DNA of 64,000 nt from CAWUIO01 sp963922455 (lineage in GTDB: Bacteria; Bacteroidota; Bacteroidia; Cytophagales; Microscillaceae): NCBI GenBank assembly GCA_963922455.1, contig CAWUIO010000011.1:1-64000 (forward strand), read 5' to 3'. The first letter of the stretch is position 1; each line of letters begins with the position of its first letter. The notes below the pieces were generated by a model. It saw only the letters and a program-made list of their open reading frames with translations, was not told the origin of the DNA and did not search any database. The translations under genes and the position numbers were made by a program. Below, piece by piece: positions 1 through 8,949 of this stretch.

Positions 1-103
1 CAGGTTCCCGAAATGGCCCTTTGCAGCCCATATAATTAAATTTAAACAGTTTCTTGAGCAAATACGTTTTTTATTGGGGCCTAGTATTGTATTAAACATA
101 GTA
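1..103. other. left edge, no gene recognised
   Basis: AT-rich sequence between the window edge and the first repeat copy. I see no open reading frame with recognisable content and no RNA gene. It may be intergenic DNA between the minus-strand gene at 292-957 and a gene outside the window. Confidence 0.4.
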
Positions 104-234
104 GGGGCTTCCCCGCGCTAAGACTACTTCTGCCAAAGGTACAAATACCGCTCGGCGCGGGTCGGGCTGTCACTACTCGCTGGCCAACCCCCATACCAGC
201 CACGAGCTCAAACAGGCCGTTCCATCCCTAAGCC
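104..234 (-). repeat. covarying GGCTT-type repeat, copy 1
   Basis: Read on the minus strand, it opens with GGCTTAGGGATGGAACGG and closes with GCGCGGGGAAGCCCC. Outer helix GGCTT/AAGCC and inner helix CCCGCGC/GCGCGGG are perfect. An internal GCTGG/CCAGC hairpin is also visible. It lies 57 bp beyond the stop of the 292-957 gene, on the same strand. Confidence 0.85.
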
Positions 235-291
235 AAAAAACCAAAAAGGGCTGTAAGATTACACATTCCAGGTTCAAAAAACACCTGGGAA

Positions 292-957
292 TTACCAATC
301 CGAATTGCCTGAGTCGCTCATCCTAGTTTTGAGGCTACTGATCCAGAGCCTCACTTGCTCTTTTAATTGGACAAATCGTTGGTGATTTAAAATATTAGCA
401 TCTACCATGGCTGCGTGAGCGTGGTAATGGTCTAGGTAAAACGTGTAAACCTTTTCTGCAGGGTCATGCAATTGCGCGTTTTCAAAATAAAAATACCGTA
501 ACGTAAATCGATATTTACCGGGCTTGAAGTTTATTTCAAAGCTATAATGAATTTTTTCGGGAAACGTATGCCCCCCATCATCCACCCGGATTGGAAAAAT
601 AGCTTTGCCAAGGATTTTTTCAGGACTTGCCGATTGAATCACCGCAGATGGGTCTGGATAATAGCTGGCCAGCCATTTTTTTACCTTTTCAGATATTTCT
701 ACGGGGCTGCCCGAAATGCTATTGACTTCTTGGTAAGCAATCAAGTCATCTATCTTAGGCAGAATAACGGGACTTACACTACTAAGCCGGACTGAAGGGC
801 TAGCAGGTGCGGGTGTGGGAGCAGGTACCGGTGTGGGAGCTGGTGGAGGCGGAGTTGGAGGCGGTGGAGCCGGTGTAGGTCGGGGGCGTGGTACAGGTTG
901 GGCCATAGCCCCCATACTTAAAAGTAAACAGCATAAAATAAGGGTGATCCTAAGCAT
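292..957 (-). CDS. secreted proline-rich DUF4468-like protein
   Basis: A 221-residue exported protein of unknown function. Residues 1-19 form a signal peptide ending MGAMAQ. Residues 20-55 are a Pro/Thr/Ala-rich linker of alternating P, A and T. The rest (about 65-175) resembles DUF4468, a TBP-like-fold family of Bacteroidota. It has the usual order: a segment with a WLASYYPD motif, a VIQSASPEKILGKA strand pair, then FEINFKPGKYRFTLRYFYFE. The Pro-rich spacer may carry the domain away from a membrane or wall, which is inference. It appears monocistronic and is followed on the same strand by repeat copy 1. No catalytic residues are recognisable. Confidence 0.7.
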   Translation of the reverse strand: MLRITLILCCLLLSMGAMAQPVPRPRPTPAPPPPTPPPPAPTPVPAPTPAPASPSVRLSSVSPVILPKIDDLIAYQEVNSISGSPVEISEKVKKWLASYYPDPSAVIQSASPEKILGKAIFPIRVDDGGHTFPEKIHYSFEINFKPGKYRFTLRYFYFENAQLHDPAEKVYTFYLDHYHAHAAMVDANILNHQRFVQLKEQVRLWISSLKTRMSDSGNSDW

Positions 958-1259
958 AATTGTTGAGCCTTTCTTCTCTTAGTTTTTGTAAAATGAGCAA
1001 TTCCTTACTGTTCATGAACCTGAAAATCCATGAATTATTGTCATTCTTAATTTAGGCCCAAATATGATAGAAGAAGCCAAACTAATTTAAGTAATAGCAG
1101 CTCAACTGATTTTTTTACCCTAGCGACATTTTGGTTTACATAATTTTTTTGCGACCGGGTGTTAACCTTCCGCCGAATAGAGGAACTGAGTAGTTAAAGA
1201 AAGAACTATTTATTTTTTTCTAACAAACAATTGCAACTTTATATGGGCTCGGGCAGTAA
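958..1259. other. AT-rich intergenic stretch
   Basis: About 300 bp between the divergent DUF4468-like gene and the T9SS cargo fragment. It should contain the promoter of the minus-strand gene. No coding content, repeat copy or convincing hairpin is visible. The missing 5' part of the fragment at 1260 is not found here. Confidence 0.4.
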
Positions 1260-2150
1260 TACGTTATACGGGCGAATCCTCTGGCGGATAATGTGGGAAG
1301 CGTACGCTTTGCTTTGAATTCGAACCCAAATTATAGAATTGAAAATAACGCCCCCTATGCCCTCCAAGCCAATAATGCTACTAATTACTTTAACTGGACA
1401 CCCGCCGAAGGGGATTATACCTTAACTGCTACACCATTCTCGGAAGCCCAGGCCCAAGGGGAAGAGGGGAAGGCAGCCAGCATTGATTTTCACGTACACT
1501 ACGGGGCCAAAGTGCTACGCTTTCTCCTATTCAATGCCGATACCGATGAATTAATCAAGCCCTTGGAAGATGGAGATGTATTGGACGTTTCGGTATTGGG
1601 CCCTAATTTTTCCATTGTGGCCGAAACCATGCCTCCCGAGGTGGGTAAGTTGGAGTTTGCCCTCCATGACCAAGATCCTTACCGGACAGAATTGAATGCT
1701 CCTTATGCCCCTCGAGGAAACTTAGGTACTGATTACTTTCCTTGGACCCCTGCTTTGGGCAACTATACGGTCAAAGCCACGCCCTTTGGCTGGCCTACGC
1801 AAATGGGTGAACCCCTTAGCCTTAGCTTCGATATTGTAGACCGAGGAAGTGATGAACTGTCTCAGGTGAGCATTTTCCCCAATGCCAGTGATAATTGGGT
1901 AAACCTCCGAAGTGCCCAACCGGCCCCCCAAACAACGATCACTGTGGTCAATCAACAAGGTAGGGTCGTGTATTCTCAAGAATTGGCCGTTTTTTCTGAA
2001 CTCCGCATTCCGGTAAATGATTGGAACCCGGGGCTGTACCTGTGTAGAATTGCCTCGCCCACAAGGGAAGAAATACGTAGGATCTTAATAAAAGAAACAT
2101 GCGCCCCAAGCCTTATTCAATTAAGCCCATCACTTCTGTGTTGGGTTTAA
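1260..2150 (+). pseudogene. 5'-truncated T9SS cargo protein
   Basis: The reading frame is open from 1260, just after an in-frame TAA at 1257-1259, and has no proper ATG or signal peptide. It encodes two copies of a roughly 100-residue beta-rich module. Copy 1 carries VGSVRFAL, ENNAPYAL and WTPAEGDYTLTATPFS; copy 2 carries VGKLEFAL, ELNAPYAP and WTPALGNYTVKATPFG. A type-A T9SS sorting domain follows (VSIFPNASDNWVNLRS, then WNPGLYLCRI and IRRILIKE). Such modules normally sit at the end of very large secreted proteins, so this is the tail of a lost gene. About 20 residues after the usual RILIKE end suggest that the original stop was lost too. Repeat copy 2 begins 8 bp later. Confidence 0.75.
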
Positions 2151-2157
2151 TTTTCTT

Positions 2158-2288
2158 GGCTTAGGGATGGAACGGCATGTTTGAGCCCGCCGCTGGTTTT
2201 GTGGGGAGCCGGCGAGTAGTGAGAGCCCGACCCCGCGCCACCCGATTTTTCAAACTTGGCCCAAAAAGACAAACGCGGGGGAAGCCCC
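2158..2288 (+). repeat. covarying GGCTT-type repeat, copy 2
   Basis: Outer helix GGCTT/AAGCC; inner helix CCCCGCG/CGCGGGG, which differs on both sides from the common CCCGCGC pair. It lies 8 bp after the T9SS fragment on the same strand and 27 bp from the stop of the convergent DUF4421 gene. Its middle belongs to the subtype starting GAGCCCGCCGCTGG. Confidence 0.85.
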
Positions 2289-2314
2289 CTAAGTCAGAGA
2301 CCGTAATTACAGGA

Positions 2315-3370
2315 TCAAAGGGACTTATCATCTGTTTTCTTTTTCTTCTTCAAAAAATCAAACACCGATTTTTTACCCTTTAACCAGTTTGTCTTGATCC
2401 GGTGGGCCACGAAAAAACCTATGTCTAGGTTGTTGGTGCGAAATTGCACGTGGCGGGTATTCATGCCTTGAATATCAGCACAAAGCGAGACGCCGACCAC
2501 CCATTTTTCTTTATTGTAGCCTAAGGAAGACTTGCCCACCCCCTTCAAAAAGTAGTTAAAGCCCTGGTCGGAGAGATTTTCTCCTTCGCCTTCAAAGTAT
2601 TGCATACCGACCATTCCCGAGGCTCCCACACTAAAATAAAACCCCTTGGGCAATACAATTGTAAAAGCGTAGCCCGGGCTAGCGGATAGGGTGTAGAAAC
2701 CGGTTGCATTAAAAAAGGCCTCCGAACGAAAGTTTAAATCATTATCGGGGGGCACAATACTCGAGTCGGCCGAGGCCCGGAAATAACCCAAGGAGCCCAT
2801 TAAAATGAAGGACCCCCCACTGCGTACTTGCCGCTCATCCAAAACAAAGGAAGAGCGAGAAGAAAACTTTTCTGGATTAAAAATATAATAGACATTGGTG
2901 GAGAGATTTCGTAGGGTCAAATCATCTCGTCTTTGGAGGGGGTCGCCGGCAAAGAAATCGGTAAAGAAGTTGTCAAAATTACTTATAAAATACCCTTTGT
3001 ATTTTTGGTAGTAAATATCATAACCAAACTTGTGGCCGTAGGAGTGTATTTGAAAGTTAAAGTAGTCGCTTTCTCCTTGCCTATTCCGGATCATTCGGTT
3101 TTGCCGGAGTTTGAAACTCAGATTAAGGCTCAAACCCTTAAAACTAGCTCCTACCCCCACTATATTTTGCACCCCTGGGCGATACCAAAAAGGTTTGAGG
3201 TATTGGGTAAGTCCGTTGACCCGGGGAGAAAGGGCGAAGTTTAAAGTGCTGTTATGGACTGAAGCCTTAACCACGAGATAGTCGTCGAAGGTCTCAATGT
3301 AGGAGCTATCCTTTTGAGCCAATAGGGGGCTTGCCGTCCAAATACAAAGCAAAAATACTAGGTTTTTCAT
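2315..3370 (-). CDS. DUF4421 family outer-membrane-like protein
   Basis: A 351-residue protein with a signal peptide (residues 1-18, ending SPLLAQ). It resembles DUF4421, a Bacteroidota family of unknown function. The sequence has many alternating aromatic/hydrophobic strands (for example GASFKGLSLNLSFKL, YDIYYQKYKGYFISN and GSLGYFRASA) and Gly-rich turns, as in an outer-membrane beta-barrel. The barrel is inference. Conserved-looking early motifs are DDYLVVKASV and FWYRPGVQNIVGVG. The C-terminus is a very basic lysine run, which is odd for a barrel because the last residue is usually aromatic. The gene is transcribed alone and converges on repeat copy 2. Confidence 0.7.
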   Translation of the reverse strand: MKNLVFLLCIWTASPLLAQKDSSYIETFDDYLVVKASVHNSTLNFALSPRVNGLTQYLKPFWYRPGVQNIVGVGASFKGLSLNLSFKLRQNRMIRNRQGESDYFNFQIHSYGHKFGYDIYYQKYKGYFISNFDNFFTDFFAGDPLQRRDDLTLRNLSTNVYYIFNPEKFSSRSSFVLDERQVRSGGSFILMGSLGYFRASADSSIVPPDNDLNFRSEAFFNATGFYTLSASPGYAFTIVLPKGFYFSVGASGMVGMQYFEGEGENLSDQGFNYFLKGVGKSSLGYNKEKWVVGVSLCADIQGMNTRHVQFRTNNLDIGFFVAHRIKTNWLKGKKSVFDFLKKKKKTDDKSL

Positions 3371-3559
3371 CTTAAAAAGGTGTGCAAGGATACATATTTA
3401 AGATGGGAAACGGGTGAGGGATGGCAAAGTTACATAACATGCTATTAACATATGACATGGCTCCAGACTAAATGACACTCTGGCTTAAAATTTAACGTTT
3501 TGGGGGTAAAACTGACTTTTTATCAAAAATAAAGCACCTTGCCGTTTTGAAATTGCTCT

Positions 3560-4822
3560 TTAATAATCTCCATCGGCGCCACCTCCTCCCGAGCTACCTC
3601 CGCCAAAACTTCCCCCGCCATAGCTGCTTCCTCCGCCGCTAGAGCCAGAACTACTACTGCCCCCATAGCTTGTCGTGCTCGAGGTACCCGTAAAGCTAGA
3701 GCTTCCATAATTTGGAGACGAACCTGAACTTCCCCCTGACCCTCCTCCTCCAAAAAAGAAACCTAGTAAAGCCACGGCCAAGAGAGGTACAAAGACCATC
3801 AAGATGAAGCCGTAGTCGTGCCAAAAAAACGTAGGGCGGTCTATTTGGGTAGACCTAATTTTTTGACTATGTATTTTTTTAAGATGCTTGATCACCGAGC
3901 GAATCCCCGCATAATATTTCTCGATATGAAAGCAGCCAAATAGCACTTTGAGTTGCAAGCGATAGGCAATAAGATCCATGGCTTTGTCCCGATCATACCG
4001 ATGATAATAATGATCCTCTTGTTCTGATAGCTCTTGGGCAAGTCCCTCCCAGTTATGAATGATGTTGTGATTAAAGCTCATGCTCTTTCCCTCAGAATAA
4101 TGGTACACGCCGATATATATAAGCGTTTGGTAGTTTTCTGCCTTGGGATTGTATAATTTCATAAAAAGTTGTTTGGCTATTTTATGCGATACCTGATCCA
4201 CAGAATTGTCGTGTAGGATCCGGACCCAGGTTTTGTGCCCACTTTCTTCTTCGTAGGCTTTGAGCTGGTTTAGTATTTTAATTTTTTCCTTGCTTGATAA
4301 TAAATTTACTTCATCGATCAAGAGGCTATCTGCTTGGGCTTCCAACACTCTGAAATCTTTCAGGTAATATTGAATACTGCCAATAGCCTTCTGAAAAGCT
4401 TCTAGGTATTTCTCTTCTTTTAGTTTGGGGGCCAAGTCATTTTCTATAATTCCTTGGGCATTGAGATCGCTTATATATGGCTCCACCCCGTAGCCTAGTT
4501 CAATAGCTACTTTCCGATTTTTTGGGGCTAATACAATTAAAATACCGTTATCCAGGCCTACTTTGCCAATGTCTAATTCTTCAAACAAACGAGATGCGTA
4601 AAAGCGAATGGACTTTGCCGAAAGGTCCAAGCTATCTACGACCCGGATGGCTATTTCGTGGCTGGTTTCGATTTCGTAGGATTCTAGCGCTTGGCCCAGC
4701 GTCTGTATTTCCTCACCAGATAATAGCCCAACTTCATCTTGTATAAATACTTGAGCCTCGCTTTGCTCTAAAACCAGTAAAGCCATAAAAAGAAGGCCCC
4801 AAGGCCCAAAAAATAATCTCAT
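3560..4822 (-). CDS. TPM-domain membrane protein, paralogue 1 (last of five)
   Basis: A 420-residue protein. Signal peptide at 1-23. A TPM domain (TLP18.3/Psb32/MOLO-1 family) spans about 24-155, with IAIRVVDSLDLS, GLDNGILIVLAPKNRKVAIE and LGYGVEPYISD. A second, weaker TPM-like segment follows at about 165-290, beginning LLIDEVNLLSSKEK and containing ESGHKTWVRILHD. One transmembrane helix lies at about 332-352, and then a 60-residue Gly/Ser-rich tail ends GGGGADGDY. TPM proteins are often encoded beside LemA, as here. The molecular function is not established; envelope or membrane-protein maintenance is inferred. It is 15 bp downstream of paralogue 2. Confidence 0.85.
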   Translation of the reverse strand: MRLFFGPWGLLFMALLVLEQSEAQVFIQDEVGLLSGEEIQTLGQALESYEIETSHEIAIRVVDSLDLSAKSIRFYASRLFEELDIGKVGLDNGILIVLAPKNRKVAIELGYGVEPYISDLNAQGIIENDLAPKLKEEKYLEAFQKAIGSIQYYLKDFRVLEAQADSLLIDEVNLLSSKEKIKILNQLKAYEEESGHKTWVRILHDNSVDQVSHKIAKQLFMKLYNPKAENYQTLIYIGVYHYSEGKSMSFNHNIIHNWEGLAQELSEQEDHYYHRYDRDKAMDLIAYRLQLKVLFGCFHIEKYYAGIRSVIKHLKKIHSQKIRSTQIDRPTFFWHDYGFILMVFVPLLAVALLGFFFGGGGSGGSSGSSPNYGSSSFTGTSSTTSYGGSSSSGSSGGGSSYGGGSFGGGSSGGGGADGDY

Positions 4823-4837
4823 AATTTTTTAGTTTGA

Positions 4838-6106
4838 TTAATAACTTCCATCAGCCCCACCTCCCCCCGAGCTACCGCCTCCAAAACTTCCTCCACCGTA
4901 GCTGCCCCCTCCTCCACTCGAGCTAGACCCACCATCTCCACCATACCCCCCGCCGCCCGAACTTCCCGAACTGCTTGAACTCCAAGTACTACGGCCTGAT
5001 CCTCCTCCCCCAAATCCACTGCCGCCATTGCCCGTGATTCCTAAAATAATGCCTGCGACCACAGCCGCCCCCATAAACCCAAAGATAAGGATAAAAATCC
5101 CATAGTCGGCCCAAATGTATACGGGGGTTTTAATTTCCGAGCCTCTAATCTCTTTTTTATGGATCTTCCTCAAGTACTTAAGTGTGTGCATAATCCCCTG
5201 GTAGTGGCGATTTTTCAAAAAACTTAGCAGAAGTACCCGTACCTCCAAGCTGGAAATTAATGTAGATTTCTCCCGATCCGAGGAGGAATACCTACCTTCT
5301 TCATCACTAAGTTCCTCCGCCAATTCGCGCCAGTTATAAAAGATATCATAAGAATAAGATATATCTCCATCATCATAAGTCAGCTCATTTACATAGAGGA
5401 GGGTTTGATAATTTTCCTTCTCCCGATCCTGCAAGCGTTGAAATAAACTCCTAGCATAATCTTCGCCCGTGAGATGCTCTGGGTCGGGTAAAATACGTAT
5501 CCAAATGGTATGCCCGGTCTCTTTTTGATAGTTGTGTACCCATTCTCTCATGGTTTTTTCTTGGGAGGCAGTCAGCAGCCGCGTTTTATTGATCAAAAGG
5601 CTATCCGATTTGGGAATATAAAATTGGGCATCCTTAAGATCATACTTAATACCCTGCAAGGCCCTTTGAAAAGCCTCTAAATATTTCTCTTCTTTGAGCA
5701 GATCGACCATACGGTTTTCAATATAGTTTTTGGCATCCACATCCGTTATATATGGCTCAATCCCATACCCCAGCTCGATGGCCACTTGGCGGTTTTTGGG
5801 AGCCAGCATGAGCAAGATACCATTATCCAAACCTACTTTCCCAATGCCTAGATCTTGAAAGAGCTCATAGGAATATTCACGGATTGTTTTTTTAGACAAA
5901 TCCAAGCTGTCTACTACCCGAATGGCTATTTCCACTGAGGTTTCTCTTTCGTATGCTTCCAACTCCTTTCCCAAAGTTTCAATTGCATCCTGGCTTAGGA
6001 TTCCGGTTTGATCTTGAACAAATACTTGGGCTTGTGCGGCAGTAAAGTCCATGATGAGAAGAAATATGTAGACAAAGGCGATCTTCACAAAAGATGGGCT
6101 CATCAT
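4838..6106 (-). CDS. TPM-domain membrane protein, paralogue 2
   Basis: A 422-residue protein of the same architecture as its neighbours: signal peptide (1-26), TPM domain (about 28-158, with GLDNGILLMLAPKNRQVAIE), second TPM-like segment (about 168-295, with LLINKTRLLTASQEK), a transmembrane helix near 335-356, and a Gly/Ser tail ending GGGGADGSY. The start ATG is at 6106. It is the first TPM gene after repeat copy 3, so its transcription may depend on read-through across that element or on a promoter in the 45 bp before it. I cannot tell which from sequence. Confidence 0.85.
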   Translation of the reverse strand: MMSPSFVKIAFVYIFLLIMDFTAAQAQVFVQDQTGILSQDAIETLGKELEAYERETSVEIAIRVVDSLDLSKKTIREYSYELFQDLGIGKVGLDNGILLMLAPKNRQVAIELGYGIEPYITDVDAKNYIENRMVDLLKEEKYLEAFQRALQGIKYDLKDAQFYIPKSDSLLINKTRLLTASQEKTMREWVHNYQKETGHTIWIRILPDPEHLTGEDYARSLFQRLQDREKENYQTLLYVNELTYDDGDISYSYDIFYNWRELAEELSDEEGRYSSSDREKSTLISSLEVRVLLLSFLKNRHYQGIMHTLKYLRKIHKKEIRGSEIKTPVYIWADYGIFILIFGFMGAAVVAGIILGITGNGGSGFGGGGSGRSTWSSSSSGSSGGGGYGGDGGSSSSGGGGSYGGGSFGGGSSGGGGADGSY

Positions 6107-6151
6107 ATGATTGTTTATCCAGGTATATATTTATTTATTGCCAAAATATTA

Positions 6152-6283
6152 GGGGATTCCCCGCGCCAATAAAAACGGGCTTCCCAACAAAAAATGGAAT
6201 GGGCGCAGGTCGGGCTTTCGCTACTCGCTGCCTTTCCCCGCCAGGCCAACACGAGCTCAAACATGCCGCTCTATCCCTAAGCC
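6152..6283 (-). repeat. covarying GGCTT-type repeat, copy 3 (inside TPM operon)
   Basis: This copy splits the TPM array, lying 51 bp after paralogue 3 and 45 bp before paralogue 2, on the same strand as both. The inner helix CCTGCGCC/GGCGCGGG is intact with one G-U pair. The outer helix has a C/T mismatch because the 3' arm reads AATCC instead of AAGCC. Confidence 0.85.
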
Positions 6284-6334
6284 AATTTCTTTTCCACTTG
6301 CCCTATATCCTCACAAAACAAGACTTTTATCACA

Positions 6335-7600
6335 TCAATAGCCGCCATCGGCGCCACCTCCACCCGAGCTTCCTCCCCCAAAACTTCCTCCACCGTAGCT
6401 TCCGCCGCCACTCGAGCTACTGCTTCCTCCCCCAAAACTATTGCCTGTGCTACTAGCCCCCGAACCCCAAGATTTGTACGAAGAAGCATTATATCCCTTC
6501 CCACCAGGGCCTTTTCCTCCTTTATTTCCCGTATAATCGCCAAAATAAAAGAACACAAATAAAACCCCTCCTCCAGCAATACCTCCCAAAATATACAAGC
6601 CGTACTCTCTTAAGAAATAGCTTGGAGATTTCATTTTGCTGTAGGAGGTCTCTTTATTTTGCACTTTTTCCAGCAGGTCTACGGTAGCTTTGAGGCCTGG
6701 GTAATATTTCTCCCGTATAAAACTGTGATCCAAGACCTCAATTTGTAGCTTCTGGCAAATTTTGTCTTGAGCCCGGTCTTTATAAAACTCGCTTACTTCC
6801 TTATCTTCAGTGTCAATCTGTTGCCGAGCCAGATCAGGCCAATTGTGGACAATCCTGTAATTAAACTTCAAGTCCTCCTTATCTACCACACCAATAAACA
6901 CCAGGGTTTGATAAACTTTATCTTCGGGATCTTCCAAGCTTCTGAATATAATTTGGGCCAGGCGGTGGGAAACAACTTCATCATCCCGGTCGTTTAGGAT
7001 ACGTACCCAGAGGCTATGCCCCGTCTTTTCTTGGTATTTTTGTATCTTTTGGCTCAATCTACGCCGCTGGTCCGAACGCAATAAGCTAGCCTCATCCAAG
7101 ACCAAACTATCTCGCTTAGGATTTTGAACATAGGAGTTTTGCAGGTCCCGACGGATACTCTGAATAACTTTTTCAAAAGCCGCGTGAAATTGCTTTGCTT
7201 TAAGGAGCGGGCCCATTTCTTCCTCAATGTAGGCCTTTGCCATCAAATCGGAAATAAAAGGCTCAATACCGTAGCCCAATTCAATAGCGACGCGGCGGTT
7301 TTTAGGGGCCAGCATGATGAGAATTCCATTGTCTATTCCCTTTTTGCCAATACCCAGCGCTTGAAAGAGGGCATAAGAATATTCCCGGATGGTCTTCTGG
7401 GAAAGGTCCAGGCTATCTACTACCCGAATGGCTATTTCATTCCCGGTCTCGGCCTCGTAGGCCTCGAGACTTTGCCCTAAGGATTGAATCTCTGCGGGGC
7501 TTAAAATACCCACCTCATCTACAACAAAAACTTGGGCTCCTGCGGGTATAGCCGATAAGCCTAAGCAAAGTATCCAGCCAAAAGTGCGTAATGTTAGCAT
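6335..7600 (-). CDS. TPM-domain membrane protein, paralogue 3
   Basis: A 421-residue paralogue with signal peptide (1-22), TPM domain (about 23-153, with GIDNGILIMLAPKNRRVAIE and LGYGIEPFISD), second TPM-like segment (about 165-292, beginning LVLDEASLLRSDQRR) and a transmembrane helix (about 330-352). It ends in a Ser/Gly tail finishing GGGGADGGY. It starts 14 bp downstream of paralogue 4 and is followed by repeat copy 3, the only large gap in the array. The TPM domain is closer to the other copies than the middle segment is, suggesting that the N-terminal domain and the extreme tail are the constrained parts. Confidence 0.85.
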   Translation of the reverse strand: MLTLRTFGWILCLGLSAIPAGAQVFVVDEVGILSPAEIQSLGQSLEAYEAETGNEIAIRVVDSLDLSQKTIREYSYALFQALGIGKKGIDNGILIMLAPKNRRVAIELGYGIEPFISDLMAKAYIEEEMGPLLKAKQFHAAFEKVIQSIRRDLQNSYVQNPKRDSLVLDEASLLRSDQRRRLSQKIQKYQEKTGHSLWVRILNDRDDEVVSHRLAQIIFRSLEDPEDKVYQTLVFIGVVDKEDLKFNYRIVHNWPDLARQQIDTEDKEVSEFYKDRAQDKICQKLQIEVLDHSFIREKYYPGLKATVDLLEKVQNKETSYSKMKSPSYFLREYGLYILGGIAGGGVLFVFFYFGDYTGNKGGKGPGGKGYNASSYKSWGSGASSTGNSFGGGSSSSSGGGSYGGGSFGGGSSGGGGADGGY

Positions 7601-7614
7601 CCTAATTTTTGAAT

Positions 7615-8931
7615 TTAGTAAGACCCATCGGCACCTCCCCCTCCTGAACTGCCTCCACCAAAATCACCGCCACCATAGCTGCCGTCCCCGCTGCTGCTGC
7701 CTCCACTACTTCCCCATCCCCCGGAGCTACTCCCCCCGCTGCTGTTAGATTTCGGGCTTATGTAACTACTAGAACTTCGTTTGAAAGTATTTCGGTAGGA
7801 GGAACCTTTATACCGACGGCCTTTTCCTCTACCAAAAGTCACCTTATAAATCAACCCAATAATAAGCATCAATACAAAAGGAATGAGGAGGATAATAAAA
7901 ACACCATATTGCCCCTGCTCCCAAAAGGGGCCTCGGCGCTTGATTTGGTCCGACTTAATTTCTTTTTGATGAATTTTCTGTATGTATTCAAAGGCGTATC
8001 GGATACCCCGGTAATAGTCGTCCTTTCTAAAGCGATGCCCTAAAACAGATTCTAAGCGATAGGTCACCACATCGGATGATTTACTTTTATTGTAAATTTT
8101 GTGATAATAATCATCCGGGGCAAGAATTTCCCTTACCAAATAGGGCCAATTGTGGTTGACCGTATTGGTAAGAAACACTTGATCCTTGGATATTTTATGA
8201 ACGCCAATAAATATTAGGGTTTGGTATACTTTTTTATTTTTGTCTTCCAACTTCTGGAAGAGTCTTTTGGCAATGACTCTGACCGTTTGCGGGTTGGTTT
8301 TGTGAGGTAGGATACGCACCCAAACCACATGGCCACTTTCTTCCTGGTATTTTTCTAATTTAGCTTGAAGTCGCTCTTGGTCTTGGGCACTTAAGAGAGT
8401 AAACTGGTCTATCAAAAGACTATCTGGGTACACATCCGTCTTAGCCCCAAAGCCTTTCAGGAGTACTTTGATAAATGAAATAGCATTTTGGAAAGCAAAA
8501 AGGTACTTTCCCTCCTTCATATAGGGGCTCATGCGCTTATCAATGATGTATTGAGCTTGTACATCCGTAATGTAGGGTTCAAGGCCATACCCCAACTCGA
8601 TGGCTATTTTACGATTTTTGGGCGCCCATAAGAGGAGTATACCATTGTCCAAGCCCTTTTTGCCTATACCTAGAGTATTATAAAGCTGGTTGGCGTATTC
8701 CCTTATGCTTTTTTCAGATAAATCTAAGCTGTCTACTATCCGCAGGGCAATCTCGTGACTGGAAGAGGCCTCATATGCCTCTAAACTTTTTCCCAAGGTT
8801 TCTATTTCTTCGGGGCTCAACTTGCCCAACTCATCTTCTACAAAGACTTGAGCTTGGGTACTTTGAGCTAAGACCAAGCAAAAGACTCCAGTTAAAAGGA
8901 AAAAAAAGGCAGATTTGCGTAGTAGTTTCAT
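7615..8931 (-). CDS. TPM-domain membrane protein, paralogue 4
   Basis: At 438 residues, the longest paralogue. Signal peptide at 1-27, TPM domain at about 29-160 (GLDNGILLLWAPKNRKIAIE, LGYGLEPYITD), second TPM-like segment at about 170-300 (LLIDQFTLLSAQDQE, ESGHVVWVRILPH), transmembrane helix at about 345-367. A basic juxtamembrane stretch (GRGKGRRYKGSSYRNTFKR) precedes the Ser/Gly tail ending GGGGADGSY. The basic stretch right after the helix suggests that the tail is cytoplasmic, by the positive-inside rule. The gene is 18 bp downstream of paralogue 5. Confidence 0.85.
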   Translation of the reverse strand: MKLLRKSAFFFLLTGVFCLVLAQSTQAQVFVEDELGKLSPEEIETLGKSLEAYEASSSHEIALRIVDSLDLSEKSIREYANQLYNTLGIGKKGLDNGILLLWAPKNRKIAIELGYGLEPYITDVQAQYIIDKRMSPYMKEGKYLFAFQNAISFIKVLLKGFGAKTDVYPDSLLIDQFTLLSAQDQERLQAKLEKYQEESGHVVWVRILPHKTNPQTVRVIAKRLFQKLEDKNKKVYQTLIFIGVHKISKDQVFLTNTVNHNWPYLVREILAPDDYYHKIYNKSKSSDVVTYRLESVLGHRFRKDDYYRGIRYAFEYIQKIHQKEIKSDQIKRRGPFWEQGQYGVFIILLIPFVLMLIIGLIYKVTFGRGKGRRYKGSSYRNTFKRSSSSYISPKSNSSGGSSSGGWGSSGGSSSGDGSYGGGDFGGGSSGGGGADGSY

Positions 8932-8949
8932 AATTTCAATAGGGTAGGC

